Assembly: GCA_017512465.1 (NCBI GenBank)
Contig: JAFWGH010000105.1
Location: forward strand, 1 to 34,335
DNA: 34,335 bases
Source: Clostridia bacterium
Lineage (GTDB): Bacteria > Bacillota > Clostridia > Oscillospirales > Acutalibacteraceae
Reading direction: 5' to 3'
Shown here: positions 7,942-16,505 of the stretch, one piece after another
Layout: each line of letters begins with the position of its first letter
Numbering within the stretch: the stretch's first letter is position 1
Notes under the pieces: generated by a model
Seen by the model: only the letters and a program-made list of their open reading frames with translations
The model's database searches: none
Told to the model about the DNA's origin: nothing
Program-made: the position numbers and the translations under genes

Positions 7942-7975
7942 ACCTGAAAACTGAACACTGCACACTAAACACTGG

Positions 7976-8003
7976 CACTTATGCCCGCACGCGGGCATAA
8001 GTG
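7976..8003 (+). promoter_or_regulatory. 13-bp hairpin next to the dnaJ ribosome site
   Basis: CACTTATGCCCGC and GCGGGCATAAGTG, with only AC between them. It ends about 5 nt before the dnaJ GGAG (8008-8011), so it borders rather than hides the ribosome site. It may lower dnaJ expression relative to dnaK or act as an RNA-processing boundary. Confidence 0.5.
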
Positions 8004-8017
8004 CATTGGAGTATACA

Positions 8018-9163
8018 ATGGCAGATAAAAGAGATTATTATGAAGTCTTAGGCGTAGATAAAAACGCAAGTGAAGACGAAATTAAAAAAGCATTCCGCAA
8101 AAAGGCGAAAGAGTGTCACCCCGATTTGCATCCGGATGATGCCGGTGCAAAGGAAAAATTCCAAGAGGTCAATGAGGCATATGAGGTGCTTTCCGACAGC
8201 GAGAAAAAAGCGCGCTATGACCAATTCGGTCATGCAGGTGTTGACCCGAACTTCGGTGCCGGCGGCAACCCCTTTAACGGTGCCGGTGGCTTTGATTTCG
8301 GCGATATAGACTTAGGGGATATTTTCGGCTCCTTCTTTGGCGGCTTTGGCGGAGGCGGCGGCAGCCGCAGAAATCCCAATGCACCCAGAGCGGGGGATGA
8401 TATCAATGTCACACTGGTTATATCCTTTGAGGAAGCAGCAAAAGGTGCTACGAAGCGCATTGAGCTTGACCATATCGAGTCTTGCCCGGATTGCGGAGGC
8501 TCCGGTGCGGCAAAGGGTTCCACACCGGAAACCTGCTCCGAATGTAACGGCAAGGGGTATGTCAGTGTACAGCAGAGAACTGCTTTTGGCGTGATGTCCT
8601 CACAAAGACCGTGTTCCAAATGCGGCGGCAAAGGGAAAATCAACCGCAATCCCTGTAAGACCTGTAACGGTCAGGGTAGGGTGAAGAAGAGAAAGACGAT
8701 TGAAGTGAAAATCCCTGCCGGTATTGACGATGGACAGATTTTGCCGGTTAGAGGCATGGGTAATGCCGGTATCAATGGCGGCAGAGCCGGTGATTTGCGC
8801 ATACTGATGCGTGTCAGACCGCACCCCTTCTTTGAGAGAGACGGGTTCAATGTTTGGTATGAGCAGGAAATCAATATCGCGCAAGCGGCATTGGGCACCA
8901 CCGTGACCGTGCCGACACTCGATGGCAAGGTGCAGTTGGACATCAAACCCGGAACACAGTCGGGCGATATCCTAAAGCTTAGCGGTAAAGGTATTCCGAG
9001 ACCTTATGAGCGGGGCAAAGGCGACCAGCTTGTCAGAGTGAAGGTAACGGTTCCCAAGAACCTTACTGCACAGCAAAAGGATTTGCTTAAACAGCTCGCA
9101 GCCAGCTTCGGCACACCCGATAGCGGCGGTAAGAAGAGCAGCTTTTTCGGAAAGAAGAAATAA
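8018..9163 (+). CDS. dnaJ: Molecular chaperone DnaJ (Hsp40)
   Basis: Co-chaperone that stimulates DnaK ATP hydrolysis and delivers substrates. The 381 residues hold the J domain with HPD (KECHPDLHPDD), a Gly/Phe-rich linker, four zinc-finger repeats (CPDCGGSG, CSECNGKG, CSKCGGKG, CKTCNGQG) and two C-terminal substrate domains. It is a full type I DnaJ. I chose ATG at 8018 (MADKRDYYEVLGV) over an in-frame TTG four codons upstream, because the TTG overlaps GGAG (8008-8011), the ribosome site. Last gene of the heat-shock operon. Confidence 0.97.
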   Translation: MADKRDYYEVLGVDKNASEDEIKKAFRKKAKECHPDLHPDDAGAKEKFQEVNEAYEVLSDSEKKARYDQFGHAGVDPNFGAGGNPFNGAGGFDFGDIDLGDIFGSFFGGFGGGGGSRRNPNAPRAGDDINVTLVISFEEAAKGATKRIELDHIESCPDCGGSGAAKGSTPETCSECNGKGYVSVQQRTAFGVMSSQRPCSKCGGKGKINRNPCKTCNGQGRVKKRKTIEVKIPAGIDDGQILPVRGMGNAGINGGRAGDLRILMRVRPHPFFERDGFNVWYEQEINIAQAALGTTVTVPTLDGKVQLDIKPGTQSGDILKLSGKGIPRPYERGKGDQLVRVKVTVPKNLTAQQKDLLKQLAASFGTPDSGGKKSSFFGKKK

Positions 9164-9171
9164 AAATGAAG

Positions 9172-9204
9172 AAAGACTCGATGCGTTTGCATCGAGTCTT
9201 TTTT
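9172..9204. terminator. Intrinsic terminator between convergent dnaJ and Wzz-GGDEF genes
   Basis: 13-bp stem (9172-9184 / 9189-9201) with a GTTT loop and a T-run to 9204 on the plus strand. On the minus strand the same stem is followed by a T-rich tract, so it probably serves both converging operons. Confidence 0.9.
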
Positions 9205-9225
9205 GCTTTGCCGCATAGCGGCATA

Positions 9226-11004
9226 TTAATCCATCTTTTCAAATGTGTGGCGGATAAGGGTTCTGATATCCTTTGTCTTATCCTCGGAAGAGTTGCTGTA
9301 TGCCACAGAGTATTTGATTTGAATTTCTACTTGCTTTTCATTAAACTCCTTCACGCTCTTATCGAGCATTTCCAAAAACAGGTCTGCTTTGGAAGTGGAG
9401 CATTGGTCAAACAGACCTAAGAACCAGCCGCCCTGATTCCAGCCGATGAAGCCGTAACTCTTTGCAAGCGACTTGATAATTGCACCGAAGCCGCCCAACA
9501 GCGTATCGCCGGCTGCGCGCCCCAGGGTGTCGTTAAGCTCCGCGAGATTATCAAGTTTAATAATCATACAAGTAAACTGTTCGCCGAGTTCATTTTCACT
9601 CAAATTATTCACTTGAATATCGCACATCTGGCGATTCGGCAGCTTGGTGACCTTATCGGTATAGAGAATATACTGCATAAAGTCTTTGAGCCTTCCGATC
9701 AATACGGCACCTGCGCAACCGAAGAATAAGAAGAATACTACGGCAAGCGCAAGATACAGCTTAATGTTTACCTTTTGCGAAGTGACAACAGAGTTGAGAA
9801 TGTTCAAATAATCCGCACCGATATACTCATTGAGCTCTTGTGCCGTTGCTTTTACAATTTGATATTCATTATTGAGCATTTCCACAAGCTCATCAATATC
9901 CGCATCAATCTCTTTAGAAAGGTTGACATCTTTATCGTTATCGACAAATACGGAGCGGATATATGCGGCGTGTTCTTTATCTATCTTATCATTTTCAATG
10001 GATTGGTTGATATCGACATACTTTTGAATAAGATCATCATAGGTGGTGATAACATTGATGTCTCTATCGTAACCGTCCACATCCATGATGATGGAGGAAC
10101 CGCTGCTATCGTTGGAATCATCTTGCAGTGCTTTTTCGGTACTGTTGATACCTTTTTCACTGTAGTTATCAATCAGGCTTTTGAGCTTCTTCGATTTTTG
10201 CTTATTGTTTTTGATGTTGATTTCATAATCTTCAATGCGCTTGGTTTGTTTTTTCAACAAAAGGTCATTGTCTTTTGTATATTTGTGCTGCAAAATACCG
10301 GCGTATAAGCTCGGAACCTTATGGTTGGAAATATAATTATAAATGTTTTCAAGGTCGGTAAAGGTATAGCCGGTAGCGGAAGCTCTGAAATCCGGATAGC
10401 TTGCCTTTTTTTGCATGAGATAATCGTCAATATCCTTTACGGATTCCTGGATAATCTCGGCACTTTCGATATAATCATAATCATTGGCGCTGATATTGGA
10501 AGCATTATTCGGCAAGATTTGCTGGTCAACATACTTTTCGCTGTAAAATGCATAGTAGTTTTTAATAATTGCATCGAGCATAGTGCCGGCATAATTCATG
10601 GATTTTTCCGAATCTGCTTCATAAGTAATCACATAGTCGGTCGGGAAATATTCATATTCTTCGCCCTTATCAATGGCGGTTTGCTGTTTTCCGGCTTCTT
10701 CTTCGGGGATAATCGGGGTAACCTTCACATGCGAGCGCACTTCGTCAACCGAACAGTTTAATCCTAAATCCTCAATCGCGCCTTTGATAACAGTTGATGA
10801 GTAAATCTCGGAAACATCCAATTCAGAACCGTTTGGCGTTAAGCCGTTTTCAATCGCGCCGTTGGCATAGCGAATGACCGTTGTCGCCGTGTATGCCTGT
10901 TGGGAGTCAGCATAAAAGTAAACCCCAATGGCACCGAGCAGCGCAACAATCAGTATAATAAATTTACCTTTGGAGAGGTAGCGTAATAATTGAAATTCTT
11001 TCAC
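9226..11004 (-). CDS. Wzz-like polysaccharide copolymerase with degenerate GGDEF domain
   Basis: A 592-aa membrane protein. TM1 is at about residues 14-32. An extracytoplasmic region of about 380 residues opens with a Wzz-type segment (YTATTVIRYAN, then NGLTPNGSELDVSEIYSSTV), and TM2 is at about 415-437. Residues about 448-592 form a GGDEF-like domain: TKLPNRQ and IKLDNLAELNDTLGRAAGD are kept, but the signature loop reads WNQGGWFLGL, so the catalytic Asp/Glu are missing and no RxxD inhibitory site is visible. Diguanylate cyclase activity is unlikely; a binding or dimerisation role is possible. The start overlaps the stop of the other Wzz-like gene by 4 nt. It is last in the EPS operon. I infer a role in glycan chain length or export. 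Confidence 0.75.
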   Translation of the reverse strand: MKEFQLLRYLSKGKFIILIVALLGAIGVYFYADSQQAYTATTVIRYANGAIENGLTPNGSELDVSEIYSSTVIKGAIEDLGLNCSVDEVRSHVKVTPIIPEEEAGKQQTAIDKGEEYEYFPTDYVITYEADSEKSMNYAGTMLDAIIKNYYAFYSEKYVDQQILPNNASNISANDYDYIESAEIIQESVKDIDDYLMQKKASYPDFRASATGYTFTDLENIYNYISNHKVPSLYAGILQHKYTKDNDLLLKKQTKRIEDYEINIKNNKQKSKKLKSLIDNYSEKGINSTEKALQDDSNDSSGSSIIMDVDGYDRDINVITTYDDLIQKYVDINQSIENDKIDKEHAAYIRSVFVDNDKDVNLSKEIDADIDELVEMLNNEYQIVKATAQELNEYIGADYLNILNSVVTSQKVNIKLYLALAVVFFLFFGCAGAVLIGRLKDFMQYILYTDKVTKLPNRQMCDIQVNNLSENELGEQFTCMIIKLDNLAELNDTLGRAAGDTLLGGFGAIIKSLAKSYGFIGWNQGGWFLGLFDQCSTSKADLFLEMLDKSVKEFNEKQVEIQIKYSVAYSNSSEDKTKDIRTLIRHTFEKMD

Positions 11005-12626
11005 TTTTTCGTCCCCCCGCTAATAAATCTGAATCTTAACCAAATCAAGGCAAAGATACCTGCCAACAGTGCAAGGGCAATCACGCCGACCGAAATTGGC
11101 TCTAATTTTTGCAGTAATGACGGGTTAGCATTTTTGAAAGTCAGGTAATCCTTTGTCTTATACTTGATATATGCTTTATCGACAATTTCGATTTGCTTTG
11201 ACAAGTCGGCAAACTTTGTGCGAATAGAGGTAATCATGTCATCGGCTTTTTGAATGTCTGCCGGTTCATTGGTGCCGGCATTCATTTTGTCCGTGATTTC
11301 ATTATTGACCTTCATCTCTTTTGCCGTTTCCTGTGCTGTGGCAAGATAATCATCCGCTTTACTTGCCATGTAGTCCATACCGGTTTTGGTTTTGGACATG
11401 TAGTAGGTATTTTTGGATTCATCAATTGAAGGAATCATAACAACACTGATCATGGCTTCATTGTAAATCTTAATACCGTCATTATGTACAGTGTATGCCG
11501 CCATATCCTTGGAATAGCTCAAATCCTTCATGCGGTTGATGTAGGAAAGCGTTCTTGTGTAGCGCGCCTTATCATCGGAGCAGCCCGCTTCAATAATGAA
11601 TGAGCGATATTTTGCAATATCATAGGTGCGCAAATCTTCCACCTTTTGCACAAGCGATTTAAAGCTTTCATTCGAGCTTTGCTCGGTAAAGGATTTGCTC
11701 TGCTTGGCTCTGGTGTTCAAATATTTTTCGATTTGCCCTGCTTTGAGGTCTAACAGGTCGGCAATCTCCATGTATTCCTTATCATTGAATTTGTCAATAT
11801 CAAAAGAGAGAATGGAGCGGTTTTCCGTGTATTTTTCATACAGATGGTCTTTATATGCTTTGCAAAGGAAATCCAACAGCTCATCCGCACTTAAACCTTT
11901 GATACAGCTTGGTTTTTCCATGGTGATTTTATAAGAAGTGGAAATAAATAATTCCTCTTCGCTAAATGACTTGGAATTGGTCGGGCGCACGGAGATGCAG
12001 TCGATGATTTCATCAATATCCGCCTGCTCGGCGTCAATGCCGCCGTAGGTGAGCATTCTCTCAACCACCTCGCGGCTCATAACATCATATACATTATAGC
12101 GTGTGGAGTTCGGATTTAAGCCGTTGGCGCTTTCCTCGTAGTTTAAACTCATTTCGGTGGTCGCCGCGTTACCGCTCGTAATATAGAAATAGCAGGAGGA
12201 AGCGACGATGGTGATAACCAACAAAATACAAATCGGTACTTTGAGCTTAAACATGGCAACAAAAGTTTTTCGGATACCGGAGCGGTCCGAAAAATCGATT
12301 GCGATGCCGTCAAGCACCTTATTAACAGGTGCAAAGAGTTTCGTTGATATCTTTTTAAAGATGCCTTCCTTTTTACCGGGCGCACTTGAGGAAGCCGTTC
12401 GCTTGGCGCGCGGTTCCTTTTTTTCTGCAGCTTTCTGCGCTTTTAGCGCTGCTTTTTCTTCTTTAGTCTTTTTCTGTTTTTTCGGCTTTTTGGGCTTCTT
12501 CGGTTTTTTCGGCTTAGGCGGTTTTCCCGGCTTAGGCGGTTTTTTCGATTGCGGTGCCTGTATCACCGGTTCGGTTTTTTTCGGTTTCTCAACAGGCACT
12601 TGCAGGTTGATATATTCAGTATCCAT
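11001..12626 (-). CDS. Wzz-like membrane protein with Lys/Pro-rich cytoplasmic tail
   Basis: A 541-aa protein. The N-terminal 110 residues are cytoplasmic and very Lys/Pro/Ala-rich, with KPPKPGKPPKPKKPKK-type repeats. TM1 (VPICILLVITIVASSCYFYI) follows, then an extracytoplasmic alpha-helical region, then TM2 (ISVGVIALALLAGIFALIW) near the C-terminus. The segment after TM1 (MSLNYEESANGLNPNSTRYNVYDV, split here as MSLNYEESANGLNP and NSTRYNVYDV) aligns with the same part of the downstream Wzz-GGDEF protein, so they are paralogues. The topology matches polysaccharide copolymerases. No Walker kinase domain (CpsD/EpsB type) is present. The basic tail could bind anionic lipid or a partner protein. 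Function is inferred from topology and locus. Confidence 0.65.
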   Translation of the reverse strand: MDTEYINLQVPVEKPKKTEPVIQAPQSKKPPKPGKPPKPKKPKKPKKPKKQKKTKEEKAALKAQKAAEKKEPRAKRTASSSAPGKKEGIFKKISTKLFAPVNKVLDGIAIDFSDRSGIRKTFVAMFKLKVPICILLVITIVASSCYFYITSGNAATTEMSLNYEESANGLNPNSTRYNVYDVMSREVVERMLTYGGIDAEQADIDEIIDCISVRPTNSKSFSEEELFISTSYKITMEKPSCIKGLSADELLDFLCKAYKDHLYEKYTENRSILSFDIDKFNDKEYMEIADLLDLKAGQIEKYLNTRAKQSKSFTEQSSNESFKSLVQKVEDLRTYDIAKYRSFIIEAGCSDDKARYTRTLSYINRMKDLSYSKDMAAYTVHNDGIKIYNEAMISVVMIPSIDESKNTYYMSKTKTGMDYMASKADDYLATAQETAKEMKVNNEITDKMNAGTNEPADIQKADDMITSIRTKFADLSKQIEIVDKAYIKYKTKDYLTFKNANPSLLQKLEPISVGVIALALLAGIFALIWLRFRFISGGTKK

Positions 12627-12694
12627 ATACCGAAACTCCTTTCAAAGGATAGGTTTATTGTTCATTTAAAATGCGGCTGCGCTCGGTTTTGCGC

Positions 12695-13588
12695 TTAGTA
12701 CCAACACAGGTCTACAACGACCAATTCCGGCTGGTTGTTGATTCTCGGAATGTAACCGGAATTGCCTAAACCTCTGCTGATAACGACCTGTGTGCCGTCA
12801 TCCCGCTCTTTAACTCCTGAGGTAAATTCGGGTAAAAATCCCTCTCCCGTGCTGTACAGCCCGCCAAAATGCGGCACACGAATAAGTCCGCCGTGGGCGT
12901 GACCCGTAAAGGCTACATCGATACCCTTGTTGAGCAGCTTTTCTTTAAACAGCTCAGGATAGTGGGTTAAACAAATGCGGCAGTTATCGGTCGGCTCCAG
13001 GGATTCAACAAATTTTTTGCCGTTGTTGGATTCAATGTCATACTGCTTTAAATCATCCGAAACCGCAATCAGCTGCAGTGTGGTGTTACCCACTTTAACA
13101 TCAATCGCTTCATTGCTGAGCATATCGACATGGTGGGATTCCAACTGCTCTGTAAAGCTTTTATCTTCAAATAAATATTGGTCAATTTCGTTATTGCCGT
13201 AGCAGGCGTAGATTGGTGCAACTTCGCTGAGTTGGTCTGACAGGGAGAACAGCACCGAATAATCACTATCTTTATAATTCATCATATCGCCTGCATAGAA
13301 AATCAAATCCGGTTTTAAGGCCTTGATTTTCGCCACCAGCTTCTCATTGTCTTTGCCGTATTGCGCGTTGTGCAAATCGGCAAGCTCCACGATGCGAATA
13401 TTGTCTGAAACCTTATCGCAGCGCACTTGATAAAAGGAAACCGTAAAGTTTTGGTTAATGATGATATTGGCGGCGATAAACGCGGCTACAGCAACGAGCA
13501 CCACAATTAGAATTGTTAGCAGTATTTTCTTTTTTAAAGCTTTATTATTCTTGCGCACATTAACATTGCGCACTTTCATTTTTGCCAT
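12695..13588 (-). CDS. Membrane-anchored calcineurin-like metallophosphoesterase
   Basis: A 297-aa protein with a basic N-terminus, one TM helix (about 20-43) and a metallophosphoesterase domain facing outward. Metal-binding motifs appear in order: VELADLHN (DxH), FYAGDMMN (GD), CYGNNEID (GNxE), CLTHYPE and AFTGHAHGGLIRVP (GHxH). This is the YkuE/YaeI-like family, whose members hydrolyse phosphoesters and some lipid-linked ones. Within the EPS operon it may process a glycan-lipid intermediate, but the substrate cannot be read from sequence. It lies 68 nt upstream of the first Wzz-like gene. Confidence 0.85.
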   Translation of the reverse strand: MAKMKVRNVNVRKNNKALKKKILLTILIVVLVAVAAFIAANIIINQNFTVSFYQVRCDKVSDNIRIVELADLHNAQYGKDNEKLVAKIKALKPDLIFYAGDMMNYKDSDYSVLFSLSDQLSEVAPIYACYGNNEIDQYLFEDKSFTEQLESHHVDMLSNEAIDVKVGNTTLQLIAVSDDLKQYDIESNNGKKFVESLEPTDNCRICLTHYPELFKEKLLNKGIDVAFTGHAHGGLIRVPHFGGLYSTGEGFLPEFTSGVKERDDGTQVVISRGLGNSGYIPRINNQPELVVVDLCWY

Positions 13589-13676
13589 TAATACCGTTTC
13601 CTTTCATAATATTTATTTGCGGCATTATAGCGCCGCGGGTAATATGCCATGCTTTTGTAAATGGCACTAAGTTTTT

Positions 13677-14252
13677 TTATTCAAACAGCTGTGGCGCCAG
13701 ATTGGAATGAGAGTTGTTTTCGCTGATTTTTTTAGCGGGCACACCGGCAATGGTGATGCCGTCATCCGTAAAGCTCTTTGTGACAACGCTGCCGGCACCG
13801 ATAGCGATATCGCTGCCGATGGTGATATCACCGATAATGGAAGAGCAAGGACCGATAAATACATTATCTCCAATAATTGCCGCTTGTTTTTCGCCATTGG
13901 TTGCGCCGATGGTAACGCTTTGGTGAATGCGGCAGTTTTTGCCGATATGTGCCGAAGGGTGCACAACAATCGGACCCCAGTGAGCAATAGAGAGCCCCTC
14001 CTCAAATGCATTCGGCGGAATGTGAAAGCCGCAAAGCTTGCGCCCTTTTTTGCGCAAGCGGAAATGCAACCAAACCGCAATGGCTTTGCCGAGCGGGTCT
14101 TTTTTGCAATTCATATAGTATTCGGTTTTGCGCAACAGGATTTCGTACTGCCAAATTTCATCGCCCGCAATGCGCGGCTTTTTTCTTGTCTTATACAGTG
14201 CGATTCTGTCCTGCTCCAAATAATGCTTCAGGTCTGCCTTGCTTTGAATCAT
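13677..14252 (-). CDS. Serine acetyltransferase-like hexapeptide acyltransferase
   Basis: A 191-aa left-handed beta-helix acyltransferase related to CysE/WcaB. Hexapeptide turns run from IVVHPSAHIGKNCRIHQSVTI through GDNVFIGPCSSIIGDITI to IAIGAGSVVTKSF, and the protein ends with the cap IAGVPAKKI. The catalytic-type His lies in IAHWGPIVVHPSA. Such proteins in EPS loci usually O-acetylate sugars or carriers. A cysteine-pathway role (CysE) is less likely here because there is no cysK neighbour. The start overlaps the upstream pyruvyl-transferase-family gene by 4 nt. Confidence 0.85.
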   Translation of the reverse strand: MIQSKADLKHYLEQDRIALYKTRKKPRIAGDEIWQYEILLRKTEYYMNCKKDPLGKAIAVWLHFRLRKKGRKLCGFHIPPNAFEEGLSIAHWGPIVVHPSAHIGKNCRIHQSVTIGATNGEKQAAIIGDNVFIGPCSSIIGDITIGSDIAIGAGSVVTKSFTDDGITIAGVPAKKISENNSHSNLAPQLFE

Positions 14253-15319
14253 TGCTCTGCTCCTTTCACGGCTTGCAGTAAATATGCGCTGCTTTCGGCA
14301 CGCAGCTTATCAATATAGCGGTATACGCTGTCATAATCAATCGGATTATCCATATCATAAGCATCTTCCGTGAGTGAGCGGTCGCCGATACCGAATTGAC
14401 CCAATGAAGCGGAAATCTTTCTCACACGGCTGTCAATAGAGGCATAAACGCGGAAATTTTTGCGCGCCAAAATAGAAAACACAACGCCGTGGAAGGTGCC
14501 TGTGTACACATATTCCGCCCTGCGAAACAGCTCTACCCACTCAAACGGGGTAAGCTTAATTGACATCTCGGTGTACAGTTTATCATATTCGCCTGCACCG
14601 AGAACGGCATAGCCTTTTGCTTTTGCATTGTCCGCAATTTTCTTTTTTAGTACATGCGGCATGCCGTTACAGTAGTAAAACAGGATATACGGCTTTTTGG
14701 TTAATGCCTTAATCTTTTCGTTGTTTACCTTGGGTGTTGGTGTCAAAAAGGTCGGGTCACAGACCACAGTGGGGGTGATACCCAGTGCATTTTCGCACAG
14801 CTTCACTGCGCCGGCATCTCTTGCCGATACGGCGCTAAAGCCTTTCATTGCCGCGCGCACGGCTTCGGGCGCATCCTCGCCGGAGGCTTTACCGGTGCTC
14901 GGCGCATAGGAAATGATGCGCTCACAGGTGAGCCCCGCACTGTATTTGAGCAGTGTAAAGCTCTTGGGGTCGAGGTAATTCCACACCTCATCGCTGCCGA
15001 TAATGATGCAGTCTAAACCGAGTGCATTAATTTCCTCGGCATTATGCACGGTTTTGCTCAGCCTAAAATACTTTTTTCGCGCATTCGCGAAAATCCCGGG
15101 CTGGGTAATTTTTTGCAGCCACGAGGCAGGCGTTTCCGCGCCGGGATAAAAGCGGAAGAAACCGCCGATATTGATGATGTTTTGTTTAACATCCACATAA
15201 TTGATGATGCACACATCATCATTCGGAAACAGCGCTTTGCATTTTTCCTGCAATGCCCATGCTTGCAAGAATGCGCCGAAATTGTTAATGGTGTGATGGG
15301 TTAAAATGCCGATTTTCAT
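14249..15319 (-). CDS. Polysaccharide pyruvyl transferase family protein
   Basis: A 356-aa protein of the CsaB-like polysaccharide pyruvyl transferase family, which adds ketal pyruvate from PEP to glycan sugars. It starts MKIGILTHHTINNFGAFLQA, the usual family opening. Other features are DCIIIGSDEVWN, the central YAPSTGK, VSARDAGAVKLCENALGI followed by VVCDPTFL, and the C-terminal TGTFHGVVFSILARK with the conserved His. Members of this subgroup often neighbour FrhB-like iron-sulfur proteins, and one is encoded about 8 kb away at 23775. It is 4-nt coupled to the downstream acetyltransferase. Confidence 0.88.
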   Translation of the reverse strand: MKIGILTHHTINNFGAFLQAWALQEKCKALFPNDDVCIINYVDVKQNIINIGGFFRFYPGAETPASWLQKITQPGIFANARKKYFRLSKTVHNAEEINALGLDCIIIGSDEVWNYLDPKSFTLLKYSAGLTCERIISYAPSTGKASGEDAPEAVRAAMKGFSAVSARDAGAVKLCENALGITPTVVCDPTFLTPTPKVNNEKIKALTKKPYILFYYCNGMPHVLKKKIADNAKAKGYAVLGAGEYDKLYTEMSIKLTPFEWVELFRRAEYVYTGTFHGVVFSILARKNFRVYASIDSRVRKISASLGQFGIGDRSLTEDAYDMDNPIDYDSVYRYIDKLRAESSAYLLQAVKGAEQ

Positions 15320-15390
15320 ACTTTTTCTCTTTCTGTTCAGTATTGTGAGCGTTCACTCCTGCCGCATATTCGGGGAGTTTTCGTAATTCT

Positions 15391-16494
15391 TTACTTGATT
15401 TTTGCATGCAAATCCAAATACAGCTGTTGCATGCGCTGTGCTTCCAAGTTTATATCGTAGCCGGCTGCCTGCAGCTCCGGGGCGCGGCTGATTCTCTGTT
15501 TCGGCTCAAACGATAATACCGCTTGCGCCCAATCCTGCGCACTGTCATACAGTCCCAAGAATTTGACATTATCCGTAATTTTAACTTCCGGAGTAATGGT
15601 ATCACACAGCACACAGGGCAAGTCTGTTCCCTGCGCTTCAATCGCAACTACCGGTAAGCCTTCATAGAGCGAGGTCATCACAAAGACATCAAAGGCACTG
15701 TACCACTCATTGACATTGGTTTGCACACCCGTGAAGGTGACAGCATCGGTAATGCCTAAAGCGGCAGTCTGCTGTTTGAGCGCATTTTCGAGCTCGCCCG
15801 TACCGATGATAACCAAGTGTGTATTGGCATTCATTTTATGCGCTTCGGCAAACATTTCCAGTGTTTTTTTCTGGTTCTTTTGCGGGGCAAGCCTGCCGAC
15901 ATGACCGATAACGAATTTATCGCCCAATCCGTATTGCCGGCGAATATCCGCTCTTGCCTGTTCATTAAAGGTAAAATTATCGATATTAATCGCGTTGTGA
16001 ATAAGCTCATGCTTTGCATTCCAGCGCTTTTCGGAAAAATAAAATTTTCCGGCGGCATCCGAGCAGCCCCAATAGTCGGTGGCGGCATATTTAATCATCG
16101 GCCGCATCAGCTTTTTAAGTTCATTTTTTAATCCCACCGGAACGGCGGTGGCGTGAGCATGTGCGATGCGCACGGGGATATTGCTTTTTTGCGCGCCTTT
16201 AAGCGCATAGAGCATTAATGAACCGTTATGCGTGTGGATGATTTGATATTCCGGATGTTCGCGGAATAAATCTTTCATGTAAGCGATATACTTGCCGTAA
16301 CTCATAAAGCCCGGGGAAGTGAAGATTCTGCCGCCAAGCGCTTTGATTTCTTCATCATAATCGCCGGGGTCCGGTTTGTTTTGCAAGAAATCAAACTGTA
16401 CCTGTTCGCGGTCAACATGGCGGTAAAAATTCATCAACATCGTTTCAATACCGCCGCGGTCCATATTGCTTACCGATTGTAGAATTCTAATCAT
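15391..16494 (-). CDS. GT4-family glycosyltransferase (EpsF-like)
   Basis: A 367-aa GT-B enzyme. N-terminal MIRILQSVSNMDRGGIETML is typical of EpsF-like enzymes (Gly-rich acceptor loop). The C-terminal half has GHVGRLAPQKNQKKTLE, VIIGTGELENALK and the EX7E region SLYEGLPVVAIEAQ. It probably transfers a sugar to the undecaprenyl-linked repeat unit at the inner membrane face; donor unknown. The stop of the upstream Wzy-like gene is 11 nt before this start. The ribosome site AGAGG lies just upstream. Confidence 0.9.
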   Translation of the reverse strand: MIRILQSVSNMDRGGIETMLMNFYRHVDREQVQFDFLQNKPDPGDYDEEIKALGGRIFTSPGFMSYGKYIAYMKDLFREHPEYQIIHTHNGSLMLYALKGAQKSNIPVRIAHAHATAVPVGLKNELKKLMRPMIKYAATDYWGCSDAAGKFYFSEKRWNAKHELIHNAINIDNFTFNEQARADIRRQYGLGDKFVIGHVGRLAPQKNQKKTLEMFAEAHKMNANTHLVIIGTGELENALKQQTAALGITDAVTFTGVQTNVNEWYSAFDVFVMTSLYEGLPVVAIEAQGTDLPCVLCDTITPEVKITDNVKFLGLYDSAQDWAQAVLSFEPKQRISRAPELQAAGYDINLEAQRMQQLYLDLHAKIK

Positions 16495-16505
16495 AATTGC
16501 CTCTT

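Noticed and set aside
12470..12580. Apparent tandem DNA repeats in the 5' part of the Wzz-like gene.
   Set aside because: They encode the Lys/Pro-rich tail and are codon-level low complexity, not a separate repeat array. No CRISPR-like spacing exists anywhere in the window.
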